A stretch of DNA of 64,000 bases from Larix kaempferi. Lineage: Eukaryota; Streptophyta; Pinopsida; Pinales; Pinaceae. Below the pieces are notes generated by a model, which ran no database searches, had not been told where the DNA came from, and saw only the letters and a program-made list of their open reading frames with translations. Position 1 is the first letter of the stretch. Each line of letters opens with the position of its first letter. The stretch lies in assembly GCA_027924585.1 (NCBI GenBank), contig BSBM01000636.1:6526001-6590000 (forward strand). The letters are read 5' to 3'. The translations under genes and the position numbers were made by a program. This document shows, in pieces, positions 1 through 11,329 of the stretch.

Positions 1-211
1 ATTTTATGCTTGGAAAATATTCTTGTGTATTATACTTCGAGATAGGATTGTCCAACCCATAACTTTATGTGGGAAAATATTGCTTATACAGTAAGCGACT
101 TTGAGGATTATTTTGCTTATAAAAGAGTTCGATTGTTTTACTTCATTTTTTGGGCAATGTATGTGCAAGATAATGAGTAGTATAATGATGTTCTAGCTCG
201 ACCCTTTGCAT
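1..211. other. left flank, no feature recognised
   Basis: AT-rich sequence upstream of the first LINE. I see no open reading frame with family resemblance, no RNA gene and no clear repeat. It is the original target DNA of the LINE that follows, because its last bases join the target-site duplication. Confidence 0.4.
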
Positions 212-228
212 AAAGATACTTTGAGGAA
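212..228. repeat. left TSD of LINE-A copy 1
   Basis: The 17-bp string AAAGATACTTTGAGGAA recurs exactly at 7651-7667, just after the oligo-A end of the LINE. This is the direct repeat expected from target-primed reverse transcription and sets the 5' boundary of the element at 229. Confidence 0.9.
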
Positions 229-771
229 GGTGGTGTCCACAACATAGAAAGTAATATTTGGGGTGATGGCGACGATGGTCTATTGGTGGGGTTTATGAGT
301 TGGTCTCTCTGTGACAGTTACTGGTGATGATGTTTAAGGGTTCCTCTCTTATGGGTCATTACCAAAGTTCTTGGATTCGCAGCTCAATGTTGGTAAGTTG
401 GATTATTGACTGTTAGTATCTGATTTGGGGTTTTATTTTCAATGTTTTGCGGGGTTTCTCTGAGGATGTGGGAGTTTATACCCTTGTGATTTCGTCGATC
501 TACCGAAAGGGGGTGGGTTTTGTTTTTTCTTACTATTATCTAGGCTGTACTCATTGGGTACCATGTGACATTGCCAGAATGGGATGGTTAGTGGCTCTCT
601 TCTGTGCGTGATATTAGTGATTGGGGGTAGTCAACACCTTTTGTCTTTTGCTGGCCTGGTTGTTGTTTTTACTCCCTCATTTTTATCCTTTCTACATGGG
701 CTGTGATTTGCAGTTTCCATGTGACCTTTGTCGGAAAGGGTTGTTTTCTCTGTTCTCTTTTGTGCAGGGAC

Positions 772-2580
772 ATGGGGGATCCTTCTACGCAAAATATTTT
801 GAGCCTTTTATCCTTGACGTCAAAGGATTTATGGATTGAGGAGAATGGTCTTATGAAACCAGATGCATTTTATAAGAATTTGATCAAAGGAAAACGAGCC
901 ATGCCGACAGGTCGGGGACAGTCTTCTCCTAGTGGCAAACACGTTCCGAAAAAAGGACAGTTGTCAAAAAAACGGGGGGAAGGCCTCTTCGGAGGGTTCA
1001 TTTCCTTCCTCTGACAGTGTCCAGAGAGTTCTTTCTAGCAAGGGTGCGGGTCATCACCAAGGCCCACCCAAGAGCTCAAAGAGAAGTCTGGAGAAGTGGA
1101 AAAGTTGACCGGGGGAACATTGGCTTACCCTAGGCTAGGATATTGTTCTGGAGGAGTTGGTTGAGTACACTATGATTGTTCTGGTTGGGAAATTCTCCTA
1201 CAAGGCTATGAATAGGAAGGAGATCATTTGATGGGTTTCACAAGTATGGGGCCCTCTATTGGATTATGTCCCTAAGCTTTCAGTTCTGGATCATGGCTGG
1301 TATGGCTTTAAATTTCAGGAAGAAGACCATGCTTCTCTCATTCTTGGAAAGTTGTAGTTGAAGGGTTCAGAAAGCTTGATGTTGTAGCGTTGGCATACAT
1401 ATTTTGACCCGGAATGGGAAATGATTGGATTTCACCATCTTTGGGTTCTCCTTCCTAGATTCCCTTTATCTATGTGGAATTGTGGGGATTTTGAGGCGGA
1501 GGGTAATAGCCTTGGCAGTTTCCTTCATTTAGAGGAGGAGGTTCTGAATGGGGTTGATAAGAGGATGGTTTGTATGCTGGTTGAGGTTGACATTTATCTT
1601 GGGCTAATTGACACTCTGCACATTGATTGGCGTGGCTGTAAATTTTCCCAAGTCATTGATTACTAGGGTATTTTGTTCCACTGTTCAAACTGAAAAGCGA
1701 TCGGACATCTGTGGAATCATTGCAATGGGGGTGCTCAGTCAAAGGTGTCAGAATCAGAGGATCCTCTTTGGTCCTCATAGGATGGTAGAGAGCAGGAGTT
1801 GGACATGGTTGGTGGCCTGGATGGTTACTCTAATCGTTTTCCTCCTCCTGGTTCGGTCCCACCGGAATTCATGAGTAAGTTGGAATCTTATGACCCCTCT
1901 TTTTATCATTCTTTAAATGAGTTGGAAAAATATTTTATAAAATCATTAGAAATTAAAAGTTGTGGGATTGGGAACCAATTTGATCGAAATTCAGTTTCTT
2001 CCGTGCCTTCTCATGATAATAGCTCTGGAATTCCTATCTAGACCTATTCTGATGCCATTATTGATGGTCCTCATCTTTAGAATGATGTTACCTAGGGTCC
2101 GACATCTTCCCTGTTGAATACTATTCTCATATCCTATGATAGTGTGGCCTTGGATAGACCTCCCCCTAAAGATACCCCATCGTTTCCTCCCTCCCCTTGT
2201 TATTTCTTCCCTTTCACCATCTGGTCAGTTGATCAATAACCCAGCCCCCAAGGGGCCTTCGATTGTTTTATCGGTTCCTTCATATTGTGAGATGGAAAAA
2301 AAATCTCGCATCCCCACATATGTAAAAAATCGGGTTGTGGATCATGACCCAAATTTGTAGCTGGAAAGGTTAATTCAACCCTATCTTTCCTCGGGTTCAT
2401 AAATAGAAATAAAGGGTGCGAGGATGGGTGGTCTCACACCATTTTTCTCTCCTTTAAATATGCGCAGTGCTTGAAAACAAAAAGAATGTGTAAACTTGGT
2501 CAACTCGGTGGTTGTTGCTCCACAGTGCAATGTTGTTGATACCATTTCCCCAAACTCCAGGGCTCTTAGAGGAATCAAAT
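772..2580 (+). pseudogene. LINE-A copy 1 ORF1 (gag-like, zinc knuckle), broken
   Basis: The frame starts at ATG 772 (MGDPSTQNIL...) with a basic Lys/Arg-rich N-terminal stretch, then breaks into several frames. A block near 1421-1666 (SMWN, VDKR, LVEVD, IDW) matches the domain that precedes the zinc knuckle in the minus-strand copy. The knuckle itself can be followed at about 1669-1730 as C-x2-[stop]-x4-H-x4-C: the second Cys codon is now TGA and a nearby Glu codon is TAG. The protein would have bound the element RNA. The end is approximate because the last part is shifted. Function follows from the plant L1 ORF1 family; inactivity is seen directly. Confidence 0.8.
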
Positions 2581-2599
2581 CCCTTGCTTGGGGTCTTCA

Positions 2600-5500
2600 A
2601 TGATTTTTTTTTATCTGACTATTGGGGGAGTGGGGGCCTCCCCAAATGATTGGCCCTCAAAAGAGTTCTGCAAATTATTAATTCGGACTTGGTTTTACTA
2701 CAAGAAACTATGGTAACTAAGGAGAAGGCCGAGTCTTTTTTCAATAAGATTAAACCCAATTGGATGATGTGTGTTGTGGATGCGACTGGTTTATCTGGCG
2801 GTACGTTGGCTGCTTGGAACCCTCAAGTCCTGTATTTGAGCTCTTTCAAAGTATCCATGGGGATTCTACTTTCGGGTAAAGTGCGGGGTTTTGACAAAGT
2901 TATCAACTTTGTTAATTGTTATGGTCCTTATTGTGATAGGGAAGCTTTTTGGGTGAGGGATCGCATTGAGCATTTGCTTGATTTGGAAAATATGATCTTA
3001 GCCGGTGAATTAAATTTCACCTGGGGTGCTTCAGAGACATGGGGGAGTCATGAAAAGCTACATCCTTTGGGGGATTTCTTCTCCTCAAAGAACTTGTTGG
3101 ATATTGAGCCTTTCCCACTGTCTCCTACATGGTCAAATGGTAGAAAAAATGAGGAGATTATATCAAAAAGCCTGGATCATTTTCTCATTTATGAGCATCT
3201 GTTGGAAAGTTTTCATAGTTACAGATCTTGGGTGCATTAGTCTCACATTAGTGATCATATCCCCATTATATTCCAGTTCGAAACTAAAGCGACGCAACAA
3301 AAATATCCTTTTAAATTCAATTCGGTGTGGTTACCTGACCAGATTTTCAAGGAGGAGGTGGTGAATCTTTGGACAAATATGAATGTCTCCTTAGATATAT
3401 TTGAGATGGATAAAATTGCCTCTAAATTGAAGAGCTTAAAACTCTTCACGGTGAATTGGGAAAAGTCAAAGAAGAAAGATTTGGCTTCGGAGTTGATCTG
3501 TCTCGAATAGGACTTGGGGGGTAATAATAAAAAAATATGTTTCTGGAAAGCTATGTCCTTTGTAACAAGCCAAGATGTTAACTATGGAGGGGAAGAAGCT
3601 GGAAATTCTTCAAATTCAAGAGGAATCTTGGAGGTTGAAAAGTCAAGCCATATGGATCAAACCCGGGGATCAAGATACCAACTTTTTCCACAAATTTTCC
3701 GAAGCTCATAGAATTCAGAATACAATTTGGGACGTCAATGATGGTGATGGTCAGAGAATTGTTGGAATTAATGATCCTCAAAAAGAGGTTGTAAAGCAAT
3801 TCCAAAAATCTATCAGGATCCTAAATCCTCGTCTTTGATAGAACAATTCAAAGTTATAAAGGAATATCCAAGACTTTATTCAGATGTGGAGGGTGACAAA
3901 TTTTTTGAGGCAATCACGCTCCAAGAGATCGAAAAAACTCTGAAATTTTTTGCAAAGGACAAGAGTCCTAGTCCAGATGGTTGGAGTATCGAACTTTTCA
4001 TTACTTTCTTTGATGTCATGGGAAGGACATCTGGGCGGATGTGGAAGAGTGTCGTTAAAAAGGTCTGGTAAAAGGTGCTTTAAACTCAACCTTTTTGGCT
4101 ATCATACCAAAGTCATCTCATCCGGAGGATTTCAATGACTTCAGAACTATTGCCCTCTGCAACTTGATCTACAAGATTATATCCAAAATTATTGCTATGA
4201 GACTCAAACCAAAGCTCTCTAAATATTTCTCAATGGAACATTTTGGTTTTTTAGAAGATAGACAGATTTTGGATGCGGTGGGTGTGGTTCAAGAGGTTTC
4301 CATAGTACAAAGAATAAACACTTTAAATCTCTTATTCTCAAACTCGACTTGGTTAAGGCTTATGACAGAGTGGACTGGACCTTTCCCTGGCTCATACTTA
4401 TCCAGATAGGTCTGCCTTGGGTGGTGGTGAAATGGATTATGGCATGTGTCTCCTCTGTGAATTTCACTATCCTCATAAATGGAAATCCTTCGATTTTTTT
4501 TAAAGGTACTAGAGGCCTTCGGCAAGGATTTCCTCTCTCGCCTTTGCTATTTCTACTCTTCAGAGAAGGCCTTAGCAGGCTTATTCACAAGGGAAAACGG
4601 GAGGTTTTTATACAAGGAATTAAAGTGATTGCTTATTCATCAGTGACTCATACTCTCTTTGTTGATGAAGTTATGTTATTTGGGAGGGTCTAATTCTCTG
4701 AGTGGAAACATTATAAGAAAATCCTGGACCTCTTTTGTAATGTAACTAGAATGTTGGCCAGCAATGATACATCATGTTTTTTAGAAAATAACTTGGATAT
4801 TGATACCAAACAACATATTGGTATGATTCTCTCTTTCAATTTCAAGGCTCTGACTGGGGGAGCTAAATATCTTGGCTTCTATATAAAACCATCCAATTAT
4901 TTGATCAATGATTGGAATTGGTTTTTAAAGAGATTCGACAAGTGGATAAGTCATTGGAGTTGGCGTTGGTTATCTCTTGGTGGCAGGCTCACTTTAACTA
5001 AATTTGTGTTACAAAATCTTGCTGTATACTGGCTCTCCCTTTGCAAAATTCCAAAGGCGATTTTGAACGGGATGAGTAGAAGAATTTTTGGTTTCATTTG
5101 GTTTGGAAGTGCTGAAAAAGAGAAGTTTCATATGGTAAAATGGCAGAGGCTGGCCCGACCTTGGAATTTGGGTGGTTGGGATTTAAAAAATATCGAATTT
5201 TTCGCCACATCTTTATTAAAGAAAAATATCTAAAATCTCTTTATGTTTTAGAGTGGGTTTCCGGATAATCCACGTTCCGCATTTTTGTGTTGTCGACGTT
5301 TCGAATCCCAAGCTGGATTCATCATCATGATGGATTATGGGTAGATAAGTTGCTGGTCAGGTGTATAAATAGGTAGATCGAGATGCCCAATCCTTTCCCC
5401 TTCCGACTTACTCTTCATCTTCATCTTCCAATGCTTCTAACAAGGATTTCCTTCATTTTTAATACTTTTTGAATAACCCTATTATTATTATGAGTAATAA

Positions 5501-7272
5501 TTATCATGAATAATAATCGTTATTGGAGGATTAACTAAGGTATCTTGATTATCTTTACGTTGAAATCTTTTAGGGTTTCTTGAGTATTTTCTTTCTTATT
5601 TTTATTTGGAGAAGCATTGGAAGATGAAGATGAAGAGTAAGTCGAAAGGGGAAAGGATTGAGCATCCCGATCTACGTATTTATACCTCTGACCAGCAACT
5701 TATCTACCCATAATATGTCCTGCTAATGAATCCATCTTGGGATTCGAAACGTCGACAACAAAAAAATGCGGAACGTGGATTATCCAGAAACCCATTCTAA
5801 AATCTCTTTATGTTGCAGATTGGTTTAGGAGGGGTCACCCTGGCACAAAGGGGGGTGTCTAATTATTGGAATGGTATTTTAGGTTCTTTCTCTACTATCT
5901 CAAATTGGCTCTCTTGGATACCAGGGGTATGGTCGTCTGATTCAACTTGGGGAAGATCCTATTATGGGTGTTCCTCCTCTTTACAGATTATCTTTTGGTC
6001 TTATTTTGTTTTTGAGATCTAAAGGCTACTATACATTAAATCATTTGGTCGCATCATTGTCTGATTTTGAGGGTAGATCGTCTTGGATATTTGCACATCA
6101 GTTGGGGCTCTTTGGCAGCCCGGGGGAGGAGTGGAAAGCTCATGTCAGGGGTCTTCGGCACCTAAAAATACATTTTTCGGAGTCTTCGGACAAGCTTGTT
6201 TGGTCTTGGGATGTGACCAGTGGTTCGGTTTCGGCCAAAATTGCTTATGAATATTTATTTGCCACAGATATTTCACAGGCTCAGTGATGGCATAGGAGTG
6301 TGTGGAAGTTATCCATTATGCTCAAATTAAAATTCTTTATCTAGATTTCTTTGAGCAACAATATTCTGACATGAGATAACTTGTGTCGCGGAGTTGGTTG
6401 TGGTCCTAATGGATGATCGCTATGTTACCTTCAGGAGGAGACAATGGATCACTTATTTACCCGATGTCGGTTTGTAATGTGCTTATGGTATTTAATCAGT
6501 CGCACAATTGGACTGACTTCGGTTTAGTGTTCCTTTTATTTAGATGATAGCATGGGTTTTTGGATTGGCGGAGAAAAGGAATGGGTTGTGCTCCCTTGTT
6601 TTATGGTCTGGGAAATATGGAAGGCCCGTAACCACTGTATTTTTTATGATATTCGTCCACTGCATTTTTGATGATATTCTTCCAAATGTGGTTCATATTA
6701 GCTGCAGGGTAATCGCCTCTTTTAAGGAGTACAACATTCCAACAAGCATTGTTGTTTGTTCAATTCCTAGATCCACTTGCCTCATTCCCATTGTGGATAA
6801 GGTTTACCCCTGTGGTTTTTTTGATGGGGTCGTCCAGCAGGGCAATTCCATCAGTGGCGTAGGGGCAGTTCTGTTCCTCATTGCAAATTGTTACTATAGA
6901 ATTTGGATGAACATTGGAAGTGGAACCAACACTCGTAGCAAACTTATTGCACTTTGGCTTATGCTTGAATTTTCTATGTCAAAGGACGTATCCACCCTCC
7001 AGGTGCTAGGAGATTCAAATGTTATAATTTCATGGGAAAATGATTCTTCTTCCATAAGGGTGTTGGTACTTTCCTATTGGTTGTTGGAGGTGCAACATTA
7101 CATATCCAGGTTTGAAAGTATCACTTTCAAACATGTTTACCGATAACTAAATCAATTGGCTGATGGTTTATCAAAATCGACTTTATCTTCTCCAAAGGGC
7201 CTTCTTATTTGGGAGGAATGGTTTGACAATCAACGGATTTCCCATGGTTTAAAGGATATTTTTCTGCCTTAG
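2600..7272 (+). pseudogene. LINE-A copy 1 ORF2 (endonuclease-RT-RNase H), broken
   Basis: Domain order: AP-like endonuclease at about 2600-3290 (LLQETM, a GELN in place of GDxN, SDHIPIIF), reverse transcriptase at about 3900-4720 (PDGW, YDRVDW, GLRQGFPLSPLL, and FVDE where FADD is expected), LINE C-terminal region at about 4860-6290, zinc-binding segment at about 6380-6480 with HLFTRC, and RNase H at 6790-7272 (FDG, a Lys for the catalytic Glu in TRSKL, GDSN, QLADGLSK). Stops and frame changes occur throughout, including a TAA just before LNQLADG. A 553-bp foldback element splits the region after the RT, and about 30 codons beside it are missing relative to copy 2. The altered FADD box alone should abolish polymerisation. 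Confidence 0.88.
5248..5800. mobile_element. foldback/MITE-like element with 191-bp inverted arms
   Basis: Arms at 5248-5438 and 5610-5800 are long, highly similar inverted repeats, beginning TTAGAGTGGGTTTC and ending GAAACCCATTCTAA. The 171-bp centre is AT-rich and non-coding. Flanks are a 14-bp direct repeat AATCTCTTTATGTT (5234-5247 and 5801-5814), which can be read as 19 bp if TCTAA is counted. Removing the element restores the LINE ORF2 reading (IKEKYL...ADWF). Each arm holds a TATAAATA box (5364-5371 and, inverted, 5677-5684) pointing inward. No transposase is present, so it is non-autonomous; its class is unclear because the TSD is longer than the usual 2-11 bp of DNA transposons. Confidence 0.88.
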
Positions 7273-7650
7273 ATTTCATTCCCTTTCTACTCATTTTTCT
7301 TGTATTTATATATATTTTTGCGGCTTTTAACCATTTTTGCAGGTGACTAGTCTTCTTGTTTGCAAGGTCTTGTTGGTTTTTTGGACTTGTTGGTGGACCC
7401 TGATATTTTTTGGTTCTCATATTATGTCAGCTGCAAACTCCCTTGCTTGTTTTTTGGGATGTTTAGTGGGTGTTAATTTCCGACTGTTGTGTTTATGCGG
7501 CCTATTCATAGGATTGTTGCTATTTTATGGTAATACCATTTTTGTATGGTTTCCCTTGGCGAGATGGAGTTCTGTTATCTATCTATTGTATATGTACTCT
7601 CATGATACTATTTACCATATTAATAGTATGCTAATTTTTTATTGAAAAAA

Positions 7651-7667
7651 AAAGATACTTTGAGGAA
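7651..7667. repeat. right TSD of LINE-A copy 1
   Basis: Exact copy of 212-228, following the oligo-A end of the LINE. Part of the same sequence also serves as the left TSD of the next insertion (see 7670-7816). Confidence 0.9.
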
Positions 7668-7669
7668 TT

Positions 7670-7816
7670 TATGATCTGTGTTGGTACTAACCCTTGGGGT
7701 TTTGAATATATATGTGGCCTTGGTTAATCATTATTTCTTTCATTGTTTAATTTCTGGGACTTGTAAATATATTTTTAATAATATAAAGTATAGCTTTTTT
7801 CCCTATTGAAAAAAAA
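7670..7816 (+). mobile_element. 147-bp retroinsertion with oligo-A tail, probably a 5'-truncated LINE
   Basis: A short non-coding insert ending TATTGAAAAAAAAA, much like the 3' end of the preceding LINE (TTATTGAAAAAAAAA). It is flanked by a 15-bp direct repeat: ATACTTTGAGGAATT at 7655-7669 and ATACTTCGAGGAATT at 7817-7831, one mismatch. It therefore inserted at essentially the same nick site as the full-length LINE, in tandem with it. Confidence 0.72.
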
Positions 7817-7831
7817 ATACTTCGAGGAATT

Positions 7832-8324
7832 AGTAGACCTGCTTTAATATTTTAAGAAGATTCTATGTATTACTTGTTATTATTATTTGTTTCATGGCAT
7901 TATTATGGTCACCCTTCTCTGTTATTCCTATAGTTTACAAATATCAATGTTTCTTCTATCTATTTTGGTTTTTTTCGATATAGTTTGCTTGTGTAACTTA
8001 TATATACATAGGTTTAATTGAATGTGTGTGTTTGTTCTATATTATTATTTATTATTTATAATATGAAATAAAAACATAATGTAGATTAAGAATTAAATAT
8101 TTTAAAACTAATTATGACAGGTAAGAGTAATATAAGACTAATCCTTGACTTTGATCTAAGAATAATTTAATACAAAGTAATAATATTCTAGTTTAAATAT
8201 GATAACGTGGTTGTACAATTTTACATCATGAATTAAACTAATAAACAAAAAAAATACAATGTATATGATATTGTATAACTGCTAGTTATAGTTAGAATTA
8301 CCACTAAAAGATAACGAGGCCCTT
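7832..8324. other. AT-rich spacer
   Basis: About 490 bp of low-complexity AT-rich sequence with many ATTATTTATT-like runs. No reading frame, repeat boundary or RNA signal was recognised. Confidence 0.5.
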
Positions 8325-8640
8325 TTAGATCATATATATAAGTAAATGAAAACAAAATATATAATTAAAATAATAGATAGATAACAAATCATTTAAATTG
8401 CATAACAAGCACAACAAAGAAATGACCACATATATGATCTGCAACACTTGTTGGGAAAGCACAATTAGAATGACCATGTTCCACACAACCATAGACTTCT
8501 GAACAACTAGTTTCACTTGCTCAACAGTCACCCCAAGCATGAACCATGGCACCATAGGGACAAACACCTTAATCTCTTACTGCAACAACTTCTAACACAA
8601 TATTTGCACACTCTTCAAGTGTATAAATATATCTTTATTA
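8325..8640 (-). pseudogene. unidentified protein fragment, Cys-rich in one frame
   Basis: On the minus strand two overlapping frames look protein-like. One is open for 80 codons from 8567 (hydrophobic, MFVPMVPWF...). The other, with one stop, reads ...CPYGAMVHAWGDC... and then a run with three Cys and two His (SCSEVYGCVEHGHSNC). It lies directly downstream of LINE-B endonuclease remains, so it may be further decayed LINE-B coding sequence. I do not recognise it, and conservation of either frame is unproven. Confidence 0.25.
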
Positions 8641-9370
8641 TCTCAATTAATGCACTCACTCTTTCAGAAATTGCCTAACATTTTTAGCAATGTTCCCACA
8701 TCATATTTCTCATGCATACTAGACAATGTCTTGTCCCCCAACACATGCATATAAATAGATTTCATTCCCAGGTCTTAAGAAAGGCCCAACTTCCCTCCTT
8801 AGGAATTCGTTGGCCTTGGATCCTCTCTTATATTTTAGGGACTTGGTTCAAGAGCAAGGTCTCTTGACACTTGTCTCTTCCTCCACTTGAGCAAGAGGAA
8901 TGTGTTCCCCACCTATGGGGTCATGGTTCATTCAAGTTCAACATGGCTATCTTGCCAACAACAATATTGTCTACCTTACCAACAACAATATTGTCCACCA
9001 TTTCTCCAAGAGGGTCGTTGATGAACATGCCTCCCCTTTTCTTCCCTAGGGAGAAATCCATATTGAAGTCTTAGGGTAGAATCCTATGAATGATTAAATG
9101 TGAATCTCCATGTTATTTAAGGGAAGCCCAACAATCTTCTTTTTCCATATAATGAATAGGTGCATAAATATTATAGAGATGAATTTGCTTATTAGATGAT
9201 ATAAAATCAAGTTTAGCATGGATCCAATGTTGGGTAACATGAATGAGGAGAGGTTCCAGGGAGATTGATCCCAATGCAATCCTATGCCACCAAAAGCTCT
9301 TCAAACCATTTCCACTTGGCTTGTTGCTTTGCATCACTACCCATTTCCCTATAAGTTCAAAATAACATTT
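8641..9370 (-). pseudogene. LINE-B copy 1, endonuclease fragment
   Basis: Minus-strand frames near 9337-9113 read ...IHLYNIYAPIHYMEK...CWASLK, the N-I-Y-A-P / C-W block of LINE AP endonucleases. Further on (about 9060-8960) is KRGGMFINDPLGEMVDNIV, which resembles the RGGxxxRDPF block after the catalytic GDFN. A 24-bp tandem duplication at about 8951-8999 repeats the VDNIVVGK codons. The same DNA recurs at about 24942-25330 on the same strand. The family differs from LINE-A in protein sequence. No RT is present in this copy. Confidence 0.68.
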
Positions 9371-10690
9371 TATTTTTTAGGATTTAGTATTTTGGTACCA
9401 CCCTCAAAGGTGGTCTCTAATGTTGATTGAGAATGATTTATAACATATTTGCATGCTTAAAAAAATATTTTGATGCATCACCACTTTGTGTTAATACAAA
9501 TTCCATATACTTGTTCGATGCAATATATTGGTGATTTGGTATTTGTATGGTTATTTACACAATCAGATGTAAATATAAGTTATATTGAACATTTAATATT
9601 ATTATATAATATTGAATACCTTTTATAGAGAATTATTAATTTTAAGTTGATATTAACACTATTTAGATTTGTTTAGAATTAACGTATCACAATATTCATT
9701 ATAATAATAAGATATAAAAAAAAGTCAATCTTTAAAAAGTGAAAAATTAATTAAATATGTTATTTTTTTAGAAAATTAAATATATATTATATTGTATTTC
9801 TATTATAAATCAATATTTAAAAAGTGAAAAATCGAATTAAATATATATTATATTGTATTTCTATTATATTTTAAATGTATTAAAAGTATAAGTATGCTAT
9901 GTATACATTATTCTACAGGAACAATTTTATTTCTCTGGATTGATGTCAATGTCAATGACAAAATGTAAAATTTTTGAGTTAAGAAAGAATAAATTATTTT
10001 TGTTTTATTTTATAATTAAAATAGATTTAGGTAAGAATGATTTGTATAGTTTAAAAATTTGATGATTTGAGTTGGAATAGATGGATTGTTGGCACGATTT
10101 TGAAAAAATATGGTTGAAAATTTTCAAAATCCAAATTACAGTTGTCAAAGTTCTGAAATTTTGGACCTAGAAGTTACTGAGGATGCTGAATCCATTTTAT
10201 CATCAAAATCATGATTAAAACACAATAGCATTGTAATTTTGCAAAATAAAAATGTAGAATTCCAAGAAAAAATGGTCATCCAACATAAATCCTCGAAGTC
10301 TTAAACGTCTCCAAAATTATTTATTTGAAATTGAAGTTGTGAATTTTTAAGTGATAATGTTGATATGTGTATATGAGAACCACGTGGCATAATAATGTTG
10401 ATAAAGTTGCATTTTGACAAGCTCCACATGGCATATGTTGGCATTATTTTACATGGCATGTATGAACTATATTTAACATTGACACTCCCAAATTGTTGTC
10501 ACGTTATTAAGAAAAATTGCCCATAAAAGATATCATCTTCCTAAATATGTAGCATCCATAAAGTGTTATTTTTAATATTATTTGCTCATCTAGGTTGGTG
10601 ATGAAAGGTTATATTTATATATATTAAAGCACGTAATTAGATTAGGTTAATTGATTTTCATTTTTTATTTATAGTTATTCAAAGATCAAT
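9371..10690. repeat. AT-rich dispersed repeat arm, copy 1 (left part)
   Basis: Non-coding AT-rich sequence that can be followed block by block in 25340-26640, for example TTATAGAGAATTATTAATTTTAAG, TGTATACATTATTYTA, GGCATTATTTTACATGGCATG and GTCACRTTATT. A third, shorter copy is at 53340-53760. It always lies upstream (minus-strand sense) of LINE-B coding remains, so it may be the LINE-B 5' untranslated region or a neighbouring element carried with it. Confidence 0.7.
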
Positions 10691-10702
10691 TAATATAGAG
10701 GG
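10691..10702. repeat. TSD of LINE-A copy 2 (3' side of the element)
   Basis: TAATATAGAGGG, repeated exactly at 17707-17718. It lies beside the oligo-T run (oligo-A on the minus strand) that ends the element. Confidence 0.85.
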
Positions 10703-11230
10703 AGTTTTTTTCGAAGGAAAAAAAAGCATACTATTAAAAATATAGTATATGAGTGTTACATAACAGAAATGGCATCTGCTTTACAAGAAGCCAATACAAC
10801 AACGCCCAACGGAGCAAGACACCAAAATGCCTTCACGGAAAACAGAAACAAGGCCCGTAGGAAGATCCCCATGCGCCAGTAAATGATGCACGCTCGCAAT
10901 GGGCAGCCCAACACTAGAAATGCCCAAAAACAAGGCACTAGCCCAACGCTGGGGCTCGAAGACAGAGCCCACCCCAACATGGCAAAGAAAGTGGCCAGTC
11001 TGAGACAAACAATGGCCAGTTTGAGACAAGCAATCGCCAAGTAGATATATAGTGCTGGTAATCGGAAAATACATCAAAGCCATCTCGAAAGATGATATCA
11101 CCGAGCCTACAACAAAAAATTATGGGAAAAAAAAGTAAATGGATCCTGAAAACCATCAAGCCTGGAGAACCTCCAACAAGTTATTGGAGCGAGGAAAGTA
11201 TCCTTAAGAGCCTGTAAAAAATCATTAGGA

Positions 11231-11329
11231 TACTGCTTAATAGATCGGATAAGATAAAAAACAACAATACTGCTTAATAGATCGGATAAGATAAAAAACA
11301 ACAATACTGCTTAATAGATCGGATAAGAG
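11231..11329. repeat. 37-bp tandem repeat, about 2.7 copies
   Basis: TACTGCTTAATAGATCGGAT begins at 11231, 11268 and 11305, a 37-bp period. It lies just beyond the stop of ORF2 in the 3' untranslated region of LINE-A copy 2 and is not seen in copy 1, so it expanded after the copies separated. Confidence 0.85.

Larger units (their letters stand above)
229..7650 (+). mobile_element. LINE-A copy 1, full-length L1-type retrotransposon (dead)
   Basis: A 7.4-kb non-LTR retrotransposon bounded by an exact 17-bp TSD and ending in an oligo-A tail. It has the plant L1 layout: 5' leader, ORF1 (nucleic-acid-binding protein with one zinc knuckle), then ORF2 (AP endonuclease, reverse transcriptase, CCHC-type zinc region, RNase H). 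Both ORFs carry stops and frameshifts. The protein pieces align with the minus-strand copy at 10703-17706, so the two are the same family in inverted orientation about 3 kb apart. A foldback element interrupts ORF2 at 5248-5800. The presence of RNase H at the C-terminus is typical of plant L1 elements. Confidence 0.93.

Noticed and set aside
621-1014. Overlapping ORFs at the start of LINE-A copy 1 as separate genes
   Set aside because: They lie in the leader and ORF1 of the LINE. Only the frame from 772 fits the family.
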